The translations under genes and the position numbers were made by a program. Below the pieces are notes generated by a model. The model was given only the letters and a program-made list of their open reading frames with translations. It made no database searches and was not told the origin of the DNA. Below, piece by piece: positions 1 through 13,100 of a DNA stretch of 64,000 nt. The DNA is taken from the NCBI RefSeq assembly GCF_001640805.2, contig NC_066843.1, forward strand, positions 11,202,036 to 11,266,035, written 5' to 3'. Origin of the DNA: Lates calcarifer (taxonomy: Eukaryota > Chordata > Actinopteri > Centropomidae). Each line of letters opens with the position of its first letter. Position 1 is the first letter of the stretch.

Positions 1-259
1 CATTGTTTGCATTGTTTACAGTCATGTTTACTTGCTACTAGCCTACTTCATTCCTGCCTCGTTGGTGCTAATGGTTAAAAACAATTGTCCATTAATGGTT
101 GATTGCTTTGACAGGTATAGGTGAAAGTAAAAAGCTTTAACAAAGACAGATCAATAAAAAACATAATTTATTCAAGATTGCCGCTTTCTCAGTAGTAAAA
201 CAAAACAGCTGAAAGTTTGCCAGTATGTGTTTAAAAACAATCTCCCTCTCCCTCCTTAG

Positions 260-359
260 ATTCTGGACCGAAAGAATGGTGAGATTGAAGAGATGAAGGG
301 CATGTACCGGGCCAAGCAGAAGGAATCGGAGGAGATGATCCGTAAGCTGGAGAAGAAAG
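260..359 (+). CDS. cep112: cep112 exon 1 of window
   Basis: The exon follows a pyrimidine-rich tract and acceptor AG at 258-259 and ends at a GTGAG donor (360). It reads from the first base as ILDRKNGEIEEMKGMYRAK and continues as charged coiled coil to a Glu-Lys-Lys end. It is 100 nt, so it leaves one base and gives a phase 1 junction with the next exon. The preceding 1-259 is intron with no recognisable exon. Confidence 0.9.
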
Positions 360-1101
360 GTGAGAGGTCACAAGACTGCAGGGTTAACTGGGAGGATGTT
401 TATACTAGTGTCTCTGAACACTCAGGGTAAAAAGCCCAAAAAGATGCAATTCCACAGGAGCCTGTGCTAGTGTAGAGTGACATTCTCCAGCTGTGCTGCT
501 CAATCCAAAGTTTATCACATAATGTGTGTCTTTTTCTTCATGCTTAATTTCCTCCTCCCTGTTCCCTCTCCTTCTCCTCTCCTCTCTACTCTTTCATCTG
601 TCTCAAAAAGCATTAGATGAGAAACAGATAAACTTGGCGAAGAGAAGCGCTACTGGCCATTTGATAGAAGCAATATCTTTATTGACATTGATTTACCGAC
701 AGCGCAACAATGAGCATCAGTATATGTCTGTCTGTGTGTGTGTGTGTCCATCTGTGCACATACCCCGAGGCAGGGCCTGACTGTGTGCGTGTGTGTGTGC
801 GCTCCCACAGTTCAAAGTGTGCTGCGGGAGTCCCAGGTCATCTGCGAGAGCAAAGAGAAGCAGATTGCTGAGCTGAAGAAGATGTCGGATCAGAGCACGG
901 ACTCCCTGAAAAACGAGTGGGAGAAGAAGGTATGAGGAAAAAGTTGAAGGGCTTGGATATTCGGCAGCCCAACCCCCTGTAAGCAGCCCTGAGCCAGAGG
1001 AAGACTGTTTGATAGCATGAGACTAGCAGACTTTGCAGCAGCCAAGCCCTGCTGCGGAGTTAGAAAAAAATCCTTATTCTTTCATGCTGTGCTTAAGTTA
1101 G

Positions 1102-1140
<39 letters not shown>

Positions 1141-4100
1141 TGTTGAAAAATTAATGCCTTCTGTCCTGGGTAAATTGTGTTTTCACTCCTGATAGCTTTA
1201 GCTTATGAAGCTGTTGGGGTTCAGTAAGATCCTAATGAAATTTCCACCCGTCTCTTCAGGGTCACTTAGTGTTTGATGAACAACCTTGTGGAACAATTTT
1301 TCTCAGATGTAATAAAAAAAATCATCATGGAGCCATATAAATTGTGTTTATTCCTCTTGAATAGGCAACGTGTTACATGTCTGAAGAAATAGATTTTATG
1401 AAAGGACAACTGATAATTGAAACTAAAGTAGCAAAGTGGTCATGGAAATGAAGGAGGGAAAAGATCTGTGACTGATTTGTAGTTATCTTCTGCCCTTCCA
1501 GCTGCATGCTGCTGTCACAGACATGGAGCAGGAGAAGTTTGAATTGCAGAAGAAACACACAGAGAACATCCAGGAGCTGCTGGAGGACACCAACGTCAGA
1601 CTGGCTAAGATGGAGGCAGAGTATAATGCTCGGTCACAAGCAACTGTGAGTACAAGAGCAGGCATTTGTGAGTAAGTGTGTACTGTATTTAAATTTTTTG
1701 AGGAACTTGTACTTCACTTGAGTTTTTCCATTTTATGCTGCTTTATCCTTCTACCCCACCATTTTCCTTAGAGAAATATTGTTCTTTTTTTCTCCACTAT
1801 ATTTATATGACAGCTACAATTGATAGCTTCTTCTCTGATTAAGATTTTACATAAAAATACATGTGATGAGTTTATAAAATACAATGCACTGTTAAAGACC
1901 TCTTACAAAAACGCAGTGTCTACTTGGTGCGCTTTGTCATGTTTCTGCTGCTCATCAGTTGTTAGCACGTAAACCAAAGGCGTATTGCCCTCTAAACTTC
2001 CCAGATGGTTTAATGTAAATCATAAATAAATAACTGTTCAAATTCATCCTTATCCTTGAATTTGGTGATTAATGGTCAAAGGTCAAGGATTACTCAAGAA
2101 TTCATATGCTAATTAAGTTGAAATACACTTACTTTGTTTTATTTATGTCATTTTATTAAGATCCTCACTGCATATTTTATGAGTCTGAAGAGATATGGAT
2201 GTAAACTGAGACATACAACTGTGAGGCAGTAATTCTAGTTAATTTTAATAACTTTCCTCAGACTCCATGTGGTGTGATTTGACTTTGGTTTGTTATACTC
2301 ATGTTTATTTAATCTGTTTGTGATCCTCACTGTATACTAAAGAGAGCACAGCTTTCAGAGATTCATCCTAAAGTATTCAGACACTTCATGTGGGCAGATT
2401 ATTTTCTGTAACCCACACCAGACTTTCTCTGGAAAAAAAACAGGATTCTGGGTGACAAGATGGCTGTATTTTTGCATAAAACTCTTGCCTTGTTTACCTC
2501 TAAGTGTTTACATCTGTCATATCTCAAATTATAAAACAGTGACCCACACTGCTTCATGGCTGAAATGAAGGGAGACATCCTGTAACCTCTGGGCGAGAAT
2601 GACTCTCATAGCTTATATCTGTCATCTTTATAAAGGCCTTTGATCCAAGTGTATATTAAATCTTACTCATGGCAGTGGTTGTGTTCAAAGATGTCAATGC
2701 ACACATACATACACGCACCTCCCAGAGCCACTTTTTTCTTTCTTTCTCTGTTTCTTTGATGTCATATGAAAGGACTTTGGTTTTAAGTGGGATCGCACAC
2801 ATTTCGTTAGCAGGGATCATCAACACCAGAGGCCAGTTGTTTCATAAATAGAATTGTTATCAGTATCAGCATTCATGGGCTGTCATATACACACATATTG
2901 CTCCTGGCCTTAATCTGTCAGCAGGGCCACATTTAAAAGGCATCAAACACTGGACAGTGCGGGTCTGGTGGTAAGGCCCCTCTTTTAATAATTAAAGACA
3001 GACAAGGCCCCGGAGAATGAAAAGAGCCCTCTGTCGTCTTAAATTAGCTGCTGTCCTGCTGTGAGTTTGAGCTGACCTACACACACACCTATGATAGGAT
3101 GTTCAAAGTGGACTTTATCTCAGGTGAGTTATTACAGCTTTCTTGTTGCGTGGTTGCTGTCTCTAAGCTTAATCCTTTAGATTCAAGGTCTTGAAGTTCT
3201 CGTGTCTTTCTCTGTTGTTGTTGTTATTTGTGGGACTATAGAAATTTCAAGATATCAGCGAGAAGACCTGAGTTTATCCAGTGTGCAGACTTTTTGTGTT
3301 TGTAGGATATTCAGGCCTACACAGTTTTGACCTAGTGACTGTGAGCATGCAGTTTGTACTGACACTTCAGTATATACTCATCTGTTTTAGTCCTCTGCCA
3401 CTCCTCCACTCACTACAAGGGGGGGAAATGTTGATGCTGATAAAAGTTCATACCCAGGACGCAATGTGAAAAGTTCGCCCAGTTCACATGTAAAGCATGC
3501 AAGCCAAGACAAACCCAGATTGATGATTCATGCTCATTCAAACACAGCACACTGGATCTGGTTTAATAACAGTGAAATGAAGAATGTTCATCTTCCCATC
3601 GCTACCTGGTTGGATTTCTATCCAACGCAGATCAAAGATCACACAAGGTGCTTACAGATATGTCAGATGTTGTTATTTTTGGACGTTACTTATGCAAAGG
3701 GCAGAACAGATAGAATGACTGAGTAGGTGTTTGAAAAGAAAGACAAGCCGGTATTTGCCCTGGTATTGCACCAGCTAAACGTCTTGACTGCAGTTCATGC
3801 ATGTCCATATCCAAATGACTGATGATGGAGATGTTATTAATATTGTTTAGTGGTTAGAGATCCACTTGTAACAATATCTCTTTCATTTGTACTGCTGGTA
3901 TTTAGCCGATTGTTTAGCTAGTATCGTGTTATCTTTTGTTCCAAGGAGTTTGTCACATAACTGTGATAATAGCACCAGAATAGTTAATAACTCTTTAAGT
4001 CTGCAATATCCTATACAAATATATAATCATACTGTAATGTCTTGTGTTTTCAGCTATAGAAAACAATATCCACACCCCCAGTAGTGGTCATGGAAAATCA

Positions 4101-7100
4101 GGGTTAAACTAACTTAATGGTGCATCTTTTCCTCAAGTCTGCTGTCTATTCTGTCTCCATTTCTTGTGGCTCATGCCAGACTTTTTCCCTCCATTTACTG
4201 CTCTTCCTCTGACACTAGTGTTTGAAACTCAGCAGGCATGCATACACAGCCTGACAAGCCTCAGGAGATGAGTGATGCAGCCTGTCCTCCAGTTGCTGGC
4301 CTTAGTTCTGACACTTAAACTGTAAAAGGTCATCATTCACTCTGCGTGAATTTTTTGCTACAGATTACTTTTTTTTTCATCTTCAAAGACTATCACTTCT
4401 AAATCTTTGAAGAGGAACAGAGCTCATAATGTGGCGTATGTAGTCTGCACTTCACACCTAGTAATTCTCCTTCCAAAATACCTAATTAGGGAACATAATT
4501 TGCTCCCACTGAATGTGTCCAGGTGTACCCGGCCTAGCTTCAGTATGGAGAGGTGCTTCTTCTCATCTCCTGCCAGAAAACTAAGTGTCAGCACGCGTTC
4601 TAGCACAACACAGACCCCTTGTTCCTTTCCTTAGCACTCTACAATGCTAACACAAAGACGGAAAAAAAAAAGCTTCTCTTACCAGTCTTGCCGGGTGGTG
4701 CTCTCATACTTTTTCAAACACACTGCTCCCTCCTTTCCCATCATTCCACCTTCTGTCATCACCAGATTCTGTCAGCATCTAGATCTACTAGCACGCTCCA
4801 TCTTTAATCAGCGCCCCATCATCACCTTTATCAGCCGGCCCACACTGCATTCCATGTTGTCATATGCACACGTACACACACAAAGACGCACATGCACATA
4901 CAGGGGGACAGTATGCAGAGAGGGGACATTTCATCAACACAGTGCCAGAAGAAGCTGTCTGCTGCACTTGGACTTTGATCATTTCCTTTATTGAAAAACA
5001 GAAACCTGACTGGACTTTTGACATTTGGTTAAAGTAACAGTAACCACTGTAAAATACCTTCCCCCTAAGTTTGGCAGTGGTGAAATATATCAATGTACAA
5101 TGGAGTTATTTCAGCCTTAAAGCTATATGTACATTTTTGCAATTGCTACATAGCCAACGGCTAACTCTTACTTTGCCTCTGTTTCTATCACTTTTCTCCC
5201 ACTGAACTTAGCATGCTAACCACTTCTCCCCATCCTATCTTGTAACACTGCTTTGCGATAGTGAATCACTGTGGCATCCAGTCAGCCCTCAGTGAGAATG
5301 AAGAAGCAGTACTGCCCTAAGGGTGTATTCTAACTTCTTGTCTTGTAAGCACAATGATGGCTGAAAGCTGTTAATGTTAACATTGGGTACGTAGCAACAG
5401 CAAAAACTTACATGTAGCGCATTTAACATATATAATCAATGAATTCAGCTTTTTGGAACATACGTTGGTAAGTTTAAAATACATGGTGGAGTTTTTTGCA
5501 TATTGCCAACTACGTACTGTATAGTCCTCGGTTTGAGTCCAGCTAGGGTCCTACATGTCATGTCATTACCTATCTCTCTCTCCCCCAATCTCCTATCATC
5601 TTCCTATTCTCAACAACAAATAAAGGCACAAAAATATCTTAAATCTTAAACCTCAATCATTTTCTACCATAAAGTGAAACCTGCTTTTCTAACACAACTA
5701 CTTGAGATGAAGACATGTTAAAAAGAAAAAAAAAAGCTGATCCAAAGGTTACTAAACAGGAAAAAGTTTCCCAACAGGAAAAATACCCCTTAGCCTGTGC
5801 TGCCATGATGAAAAGAACAGTACAGACAGAAATATTTTCACTTGATCTTGCTTCTCCTGTGTAGGAGTGAAAAGGTCTCTGCTGGTTTGACCTTTGGTAC
5901 CGTTTGTATAGGAGAGGATATTTTTAGTTTTTGATGATTTGCAGATTTTTGAAGAATATCAGCACAGAATGGTTTATTTTAAGTCATCCCCTGTTTAGAT
6001 GCGATTATTGGTACAAAATATAACTTAAGCAGTAAGTATCAGTAATTTAAAAGTAAAAATCTTTGACTTCTGTTTAGAATGATTATTATACTGCATAGTA
6101 TATACAGACAAAAATCAGGGGGCTACATTATTAGCCACATTCTTCCATATTAGCAACCAGATTTCTGTATCTGACCTCTCTATGGCAGCCTGCAGTCCTC
6201 TGACCAATGACATTTTCAGGCTGCTGCCCTCAGTGGTTCAAGCTGTATGGTTTATTGCTTTCTGTGTATCTGTGTGATCAAGGAAGCAAACGGTGCGTGA
6301 GCTGGAGCTACGGGTGAAACAGCAGTCAGTGGAGGTGGAAAAGGGCAACGCGCTGCGCCAGAAGGTGACACAGGAGAAGGCCCAGTTGGAGATCCACATT
6401 GCATCCATCAGCGCTGAACTTCAGGAGGCCAGCAGACGGTCTGGGGCTTTTTTGACATGTGAAATAGAGAGTGATAAAAGTATTTGCAAATTTGCAAAGC
6501 TAAATAATGCTAAGTCTATGCCAAGTTTTCATACCTGTGTTTAAAATGCTCTTTATTTTAACAAGGCTGCTTAAATAAAATAAAATGTTTCTCATCTAAT
6601 TATCTAACTATGAAGTTGGAACAGGAACAGGTGAGTGTGTGTTAACCAACCTATGACACAGTCTGACTCAAGCTCTTAACTGTCCACAGGACCATGATTC
6701 TGCAGAAGGAGAAGGAGCAGCAGAGTGAGCAGTACGAGCAGACAGTGCAGAGGCTCCAAGCCAAACACGAGACTGACATGAGCCACTTACACCAGGAACA
6801 CGCTCTGTCTGCTGCTAAGGTCCAAATTACCAAAAAATCTCCACACGGCTCTCCCTACATACCTGCTACATTTACTGCTGGCTGATGCAAAAAACAAAAA
6901 CCTTTACCAATTTCCTCTCCTTTCCCCTCATGCAGGCCTCTGAGCTAATAGAAGACTTGGAGAAAAGGTGTAGCTCAGCTCAAACAGCAGCTACAGGACA
7001 GTGAACATCGAAGACACCAACAAATCAGGGTATGCTTTGGGTGGCGGAGGTGTGGGCCATTTTATGTGCATGCGTGTGCGCAGTGTGTAACATTATCACT

Positions 7101-10100
7101 CATTCAATATCATTTCACTCCTTCTTCTTCTTCTCAGGATCAAGAGATAAAGTTTCAGCAAGAAAAAGATGAACTGCAGATCAACTATGAGAAAAAGGTA
7201 GTGTGTAACTTGCTCCTTCAGGAAAACTGATCCACTGAGCTCCATAGCTTCTGTCATTGCATTAAAACAGCCCTGGACAAAGTGATTACAGTCAAGTAGA
7301 GATCAAAGCCTGGAGTCACATGTTCCTTTCAGTTCCCCTTACTTTTAGATTTTATGTCTGGTCTCATAAAATCAGTGCCGTGATTAACAGGTAAGACAAA
7401 GAAATGAGGATGAAATTTTATAATTTAGTATAAGAGTTATCAAGTGAAGAAAGTTGAGAATGGGAGTTATAATCCAATTAAAGTTGTAGAGTCACAAAAG
7501 ATGTTTAAAAGGGACATTTTTCCATCTGAAGCATGCACTGTCATTGTAGCCAGACCTACACTTAATTGCACCCAGTTCTTGACTTTTGAGAGACCCTCTT
7601 CAAAGCCACAGTGCAGTCATAAACCACAGAGTACAGAGACCATTGTTAATGATCGGAGCTGGACCAGACCAGGCCAGATTTCTTAGGTGAAGATCAGATT
7701 TAAAGACCGTACTGCACCTGGGTCATCTTCAAAGTGCCACAGTTACAATGTGTGTGTTGGTGGCAGGCTGGCATACCCATAGATGGGCCCCTCTGGCTGA
7801 TACACCTGCAAGAACTTAACAGGCCTCTGTGCACATTATTTGAGGGTCAGGGAGAATTTAAATTAAATTTTTCTCAAAGAACTTTCAGTTTTGATGTCTT
7901 TGTGTTTTCCTCAAACGTGGTCTGTTTTATTCTGTCCTTGTAATCAACCTGTATCTTTCCCCACTTTTCCCTTTTTTTCCCCTGCTTCTTTCTACAAGGT
8001 GACATGAGATGAAGTCAGTTGTTCATTTTCCTTTTTGCTTCCTCTGAAAAGATTCCGTCTTTCCACTCCTCGGGAGTGCTAAATGAGACACGTGAAGGAG
8101 GCCAGACTACGGTATCTGGACATAAGAAGCGCCCATATGGCTGCCATAGATCCAGAGTGAGAGGCCCTCTGTGCAGGCAGATAGGCTCAGATGGTACTTT
8201 TGATGGGGTGATAGAGAGAAGAGACGAGACCAGATGCACAAGGTTACAGGCAGGATAGTTTTGTTGAGTGGTGTTTGATGGTGTCTGCTGTTGCACTCAC
8301 TTACACCTCCCTCCCTCTCTCTCTCCTTCTTTTACTGTCCCTCTCTCAGATTTTAGCAATCCACAGTGAGGCAGAGAAAGAGAAATCAGAGGCTAAGAGG
8401 AAGATTGCAAAACTAGAAGATGCACTCAGGTACAGTAAGAAAGGCTAAGCCAAAAGTGTTGCATCTATTGCATGAATTCAAGTGTTAAAGTGAAAGTTTG
8501 AGAAATTGTCGAAGAAGAACATATTTCTTTAGTTTAATACCCAAATGTACTGTATTTTAGAACACTGCTTTAGACTGTATTTGTATAGCTGTACGTTTAT
8601 TAACTTTGGATTTTTTTTTCTAAACAAATAAGATGCTTTCTTTCAACTTTCTGATGGATAAACCTTTATCCTGTCTTTTCGATGGGACAGATGCAGCCCA
8701 CAGTTGACCACTGCATTTTGGATACACTGTCCAAAGTTCAATACTGTCCAAATTACACAATAATCAAATTAATGAGCTCAAAACAAAGTCTGTTTCTGTA
8801 AAATCTGAGTGTTGTGTCTGTGTGCGTGGTCCTGCTACGTCCCTGTTTAACAGATGTGTGCATGACATAGATAGCAAGCTGGACCAATGAAAAGACTGGG
8901 AGACGGTCAGGGAGACTTTTAGGCACGATGTGTGTATGTTTGTGTTGAAAAGCAATACTGCACAAATCCTATCATAATCCAATAATATCATCATAACACA
9001 AACACAGTGGTAGTGCCTGGGGTTATTTGACAGGTATGTGGACCGATTTTCTGCTTTATTAGTGTTTGTACTGAAATTGCCCCCTTTGGTCATGAAATTT
9101 CCAACATATATAATGTTAGTGAAGCATGATATTTATTTTTCAATTATTAGTATCACACATTTTAGCCTTGACTTGGTGGCTTCAAACTGTATTAGGGAGT
9201 TGTTTATGTCTACTGACTCAGTCTTTGATCATAAGAGCAGTGTGTATGAATTCTGATTTAAGGTGGAGTTTGGCTTTAACAAGCCAACCCTTGCACACAC
9301 TCTTTGATCTTTTTTTATAACTCTGAGTAGCACTGTTAGAGTTGAGAGCCTGGAAACTGTGATGAGAAGTCTTACAGATCAGAGCTTCACATGTAATAGG
9401 CATTTGTGTTGTCTTGAAGAAAACTACCAAACTTATCCCACTGTATGAATCAAACCGTCCCTACAATAATGAACTGGGAGTCATATAAGAAAAACATTAC
9501 TAGTCTTTGACAGACATTATATTACTCTTCATGTAAGATATCATTTTAAAAAGTCATACAGTTTAAATATCTCATACAAAAAACACAAATAATCATGAAT
9601 TAAAATATGTTAAAGCTGCACCAATCAATATTTTACACAAACAGTTTGTCAAATGACTGTGTAATGTGAAATGGATTGCTCTCAACGATGAACCTTTTAA
9701 GCACTTTGTTTTGGTTTTTGGCTCACAACGTTTCTGTTTCAGTTCAGTTTCACCAGCTCTCATCAGCCCCTTTTCTGCAAAAGATCTGCCTGCTCAGTGC
9801 CAAACGATTGGTGAAAAGAGTGGAGCTAAAGAGTGAGATATTTCGCTCAAGAGCTGGTGGAGATCCAACCAGAGATAAAATGAGTGTGATACGTCAGGTG
9901 GCCAGAGACGACTTTACTTCTCCAGCTTTAACATGTCAAAATGAAAGCTGTGAAAAAGAGCTGTTTAATGCTGCTAAATACTTCTTAAGCCCCAGTTGGA
10001 TTATTACAGGAATATTATACAGGAAAATACAATTATTAACAAAGAAATTAATAATCCTATATAATAATACAGATGGTAATAATTATGCCTCTTCTGCCTG

Positions 10101-13100
10101 TTTGTCAGACTTGAGAATCTTTCGCACTTTGGATAATTATTAATACTCTCACCCTTTAGCACAATCACTCTCTTCCCTCCAGAACTATGCAAATACACTC
10201 TGATGACGGCCTAGACTTGTGCAGAGTCCGGACCAATCAGCCAACCAACCAGTCAGCCAGTCGGTACATTCCACTGAGTAGTTAATCCCATACAGAACCG
10301 CATTACTTGGTCACAAGCAGATTACATTTTCCCTGGTGAATCTAGAGTGTGTTCTGCACAATTAAACACAGCACTGGCTCAGCCCATTCTACAGCCTCAT
10401 CTCAGCTTCCAGCCATCCACAGCCCAAAACTAGTCACAGTGCCATCACCCCCCTTGAGAGGTTTTCAACTGTTTGTCACTGTATAATAGTAACCCAGACG
10501 CAGTGGATTGAAAAGAATTGGGTTGAGCATGGCTGTATTTGCTTTTTTTGTGTCTTCATCAATTGCCCAAGGCACTTTGTGTCTTAAGTGGCCTCTGAAA
10601 ACAAGGATAAATCTTTTATTGTGAGGAAGAATTTGTATTAAGTTGTAGAACATGGTTACTTTAACTGTTCCTTTGTGTTTCCATCAATATGAAACAACAT
10701 GGAAACACATTTTGCAGTTATGTGGCGTTTAGTATTCAGCGTAAAGATCGCAAAGGGACGGTGACGGTTGTGCCTGCTTATTGTTTGTGCTCGTCATTGT
10801 CAGCCCAGCAACAGAGGACAAGCTTAAACACAGCAGACAGATCCATTTGCGCATAAATTATCCCTGTTGTTAGTATCAGTAACGAGCCATTCGTTCCCTC
10901 GATTAGTGTTAAACACTGAGAAACGGCAAGTGGCCCATCGGGCTCTCAGCTAATTAAGTACTCAGGCTTCATACACACACACTCGCACACATGCTCACAC
11001 ACACACACTAAGCAGTCTGATGTCTGCTACCTGCCTGCTGCCGTGGCAACACTGACGGCCTTTAAAGGCGATCCAGGAGAACTTCAAAGTCAAAGCAAGA
11101 CCGCACGCAGGGGTGTGTGTGTGTGTGTGTGTCTGAGTGAAGATGGTAGGATGGATGATAAAATTAAACAAGTAGAACTGCTCAACATGCCTTCCATGTG
11201 CCAGATACTGTGTGGCATGTGCACTTTGCTCTGATATGTGGATTGTGTGTGCATGTTGACGCATACAATGTACTGTTAAAAGTTTAACAACATAGACCTA
11301 TTAATAACAATTTACATATATACATATATGTGTGTATATATATATATATTTATATACATGTATGTATACATGGTATTTCTTCTGTGTTAGAGTAAAACAA
11401 CAACTGATGACAAATGTGTAGGCACTTCTGGTTATTGTAACTGTTATCCACGCCCCTTTCTTTCCGTGGTTTACACCCACTCTTTCTTTCCAGTATAAAT
11501 AACCCTGTCCTGCCATGCAAATAAGCATTGCAGCATCAATTTCAGTTCCAGGTCTGTGTTACTATAGCAACAACAACAGAAAGCACTACAGAGCTGTGCA
11601 GAGAACAAGTTTCTCTCCTCTTCTTTCATCCCATCATGCCTCAGATCATTACAGGGCATTAGCATAGAGATGGAGAGATGCACCACAGAGGGGGAGAGAG
11701 AGATAGAGGGAGCTCATCTGGGTAACAGCTTGCCTGCTTTTGCAACAATGACCTCCAAATCACAATTTAAAAACATCAGAAAACCACCTGAATGGTTAAA
11801 GTAGGGAAAGAGAAAAACAGCCGGTCTATTTCTAAATTGCGATATTTTTCTCTCCCTGAAGAGGTTGTCTTTTTCTTTTCTTTTTTTTTTTTCACGCTGT
11901 CCTCCATACTGCTCCATTCCTCCTTCTTCCCATTTGGCACCCAACTGGCTTTATCAAAACCATGTGCCTGCTAAGGTGTGGCGCGGAGTTGTAGAAAGTC
12001 TGACTGTCTCAGCAGTAACTCCTTCTCCAGTTTGATCGTTTACAGTCTGGAAGTGGCAGAAGCAGCAACTACTGTAGGCAGCTGGAGGAAAAGCGTGCTT
12101 GCCTTTATGAGTGGCTACACACCGGCTGTGTGAGCGCCTGTCCAAACCAGTGCAGCACACACTCACGCTGTCATGGATGGGATGTGTCATGGTTTGTAGA
12201 ATTTACACCAACTCCAGCTCTGTCAGTAATCCTGTTCATCCTTAATTTAGAGTTTCTTGCTTTGCTCCTATTTTTTCACAGTCTTTTGAGTACACATCAT
12301 GCTTTGCTCACATCACACCATCATGTTAGGTCTTGTTTTTGAGACCCACAGAGGTACAAACAGTGATTTCTGGCAGATTATTAACTGTGTGTGTGTTTTT
12401 CATTGTTTTTCTCTTTCTTAGTGTTTGTGCATGCATGCCCACATGCTATCCTGAGATAGAACCCCTCTACTCTTAAAGGTGTAAGGATGCAGCCAATATG
12501 TTCTTTCATGTTACTTCATGTGTGTGTAGACATGCACACCCTACATCTGTGAGTGTCTTTGAAGTGGTCTTATCTTCCTCAGCATTCCTCTCCCATGACA
12601 GGAGGATGGAGGGAAGCAGGGGTGGTGGTCCAGAGAGGGACCAGAGGTAGCTGGGCAGAGGCTACACAAAAGCCCAGTTAGTGTTGAGGTGCAGGAGCAG
12701 GTGGAGGTATGGATCCTGAATATTGAAAAGCTTCACCAGGGCTCAATATTTACTCCCATGGCAGCTGCACTGAAAGGAGAGGATGGAGATGGGTTAAGCA
12801 CCAGTTCAATACCACAGACCTGACAAAAGACAAATTTTAAGGAGCTTTTTAACTGGGTCCTATAGCCAAGGTTCTCTTAGTTTAAGGACAGTTACAGTCT
12901 CACATGATTGCAGATAATCTTACAATCATCATCAACCCGAAAAGCTGTTTAGATATTTTATATTTCTCTGTTTTATAAATCTACAAGAAAAGCCATTTGT
13001 TTTAGTTTGAGGTTAAAACTCAGTAAGAGTGTAGTGTGAAGCTTATCAGCTTGTATCATTGCAGTAATGTCTAATACTGTAGAGTAAGTCTAGCCAGTTT

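Larger units (their letters stand above)
1646..6286 (+). other. cep112: cep112 intron, 4.6 kb
   Basis: AT-rich intron between two in-frame exons. It contains a 5'-truncated SINE at 5523-5643 and a candidate non-coding element at about 2920-3090. I found no exon or second gene. The rest is unremarkable single-copy-looking sequence. Confidence 0.8.

Noticed and set aside
4860..5093. Antisense open frame with a Cys/Val-rich end
   Set aside because: It runs through CA-rich simple sequence and has no recognisable protein.
9676..10143. 155-codon open frame
   Set aside because: It overlaps the interspersed repeat at 9610-9925 and AT-rich sequence. No transposase or other protein motif is visible.
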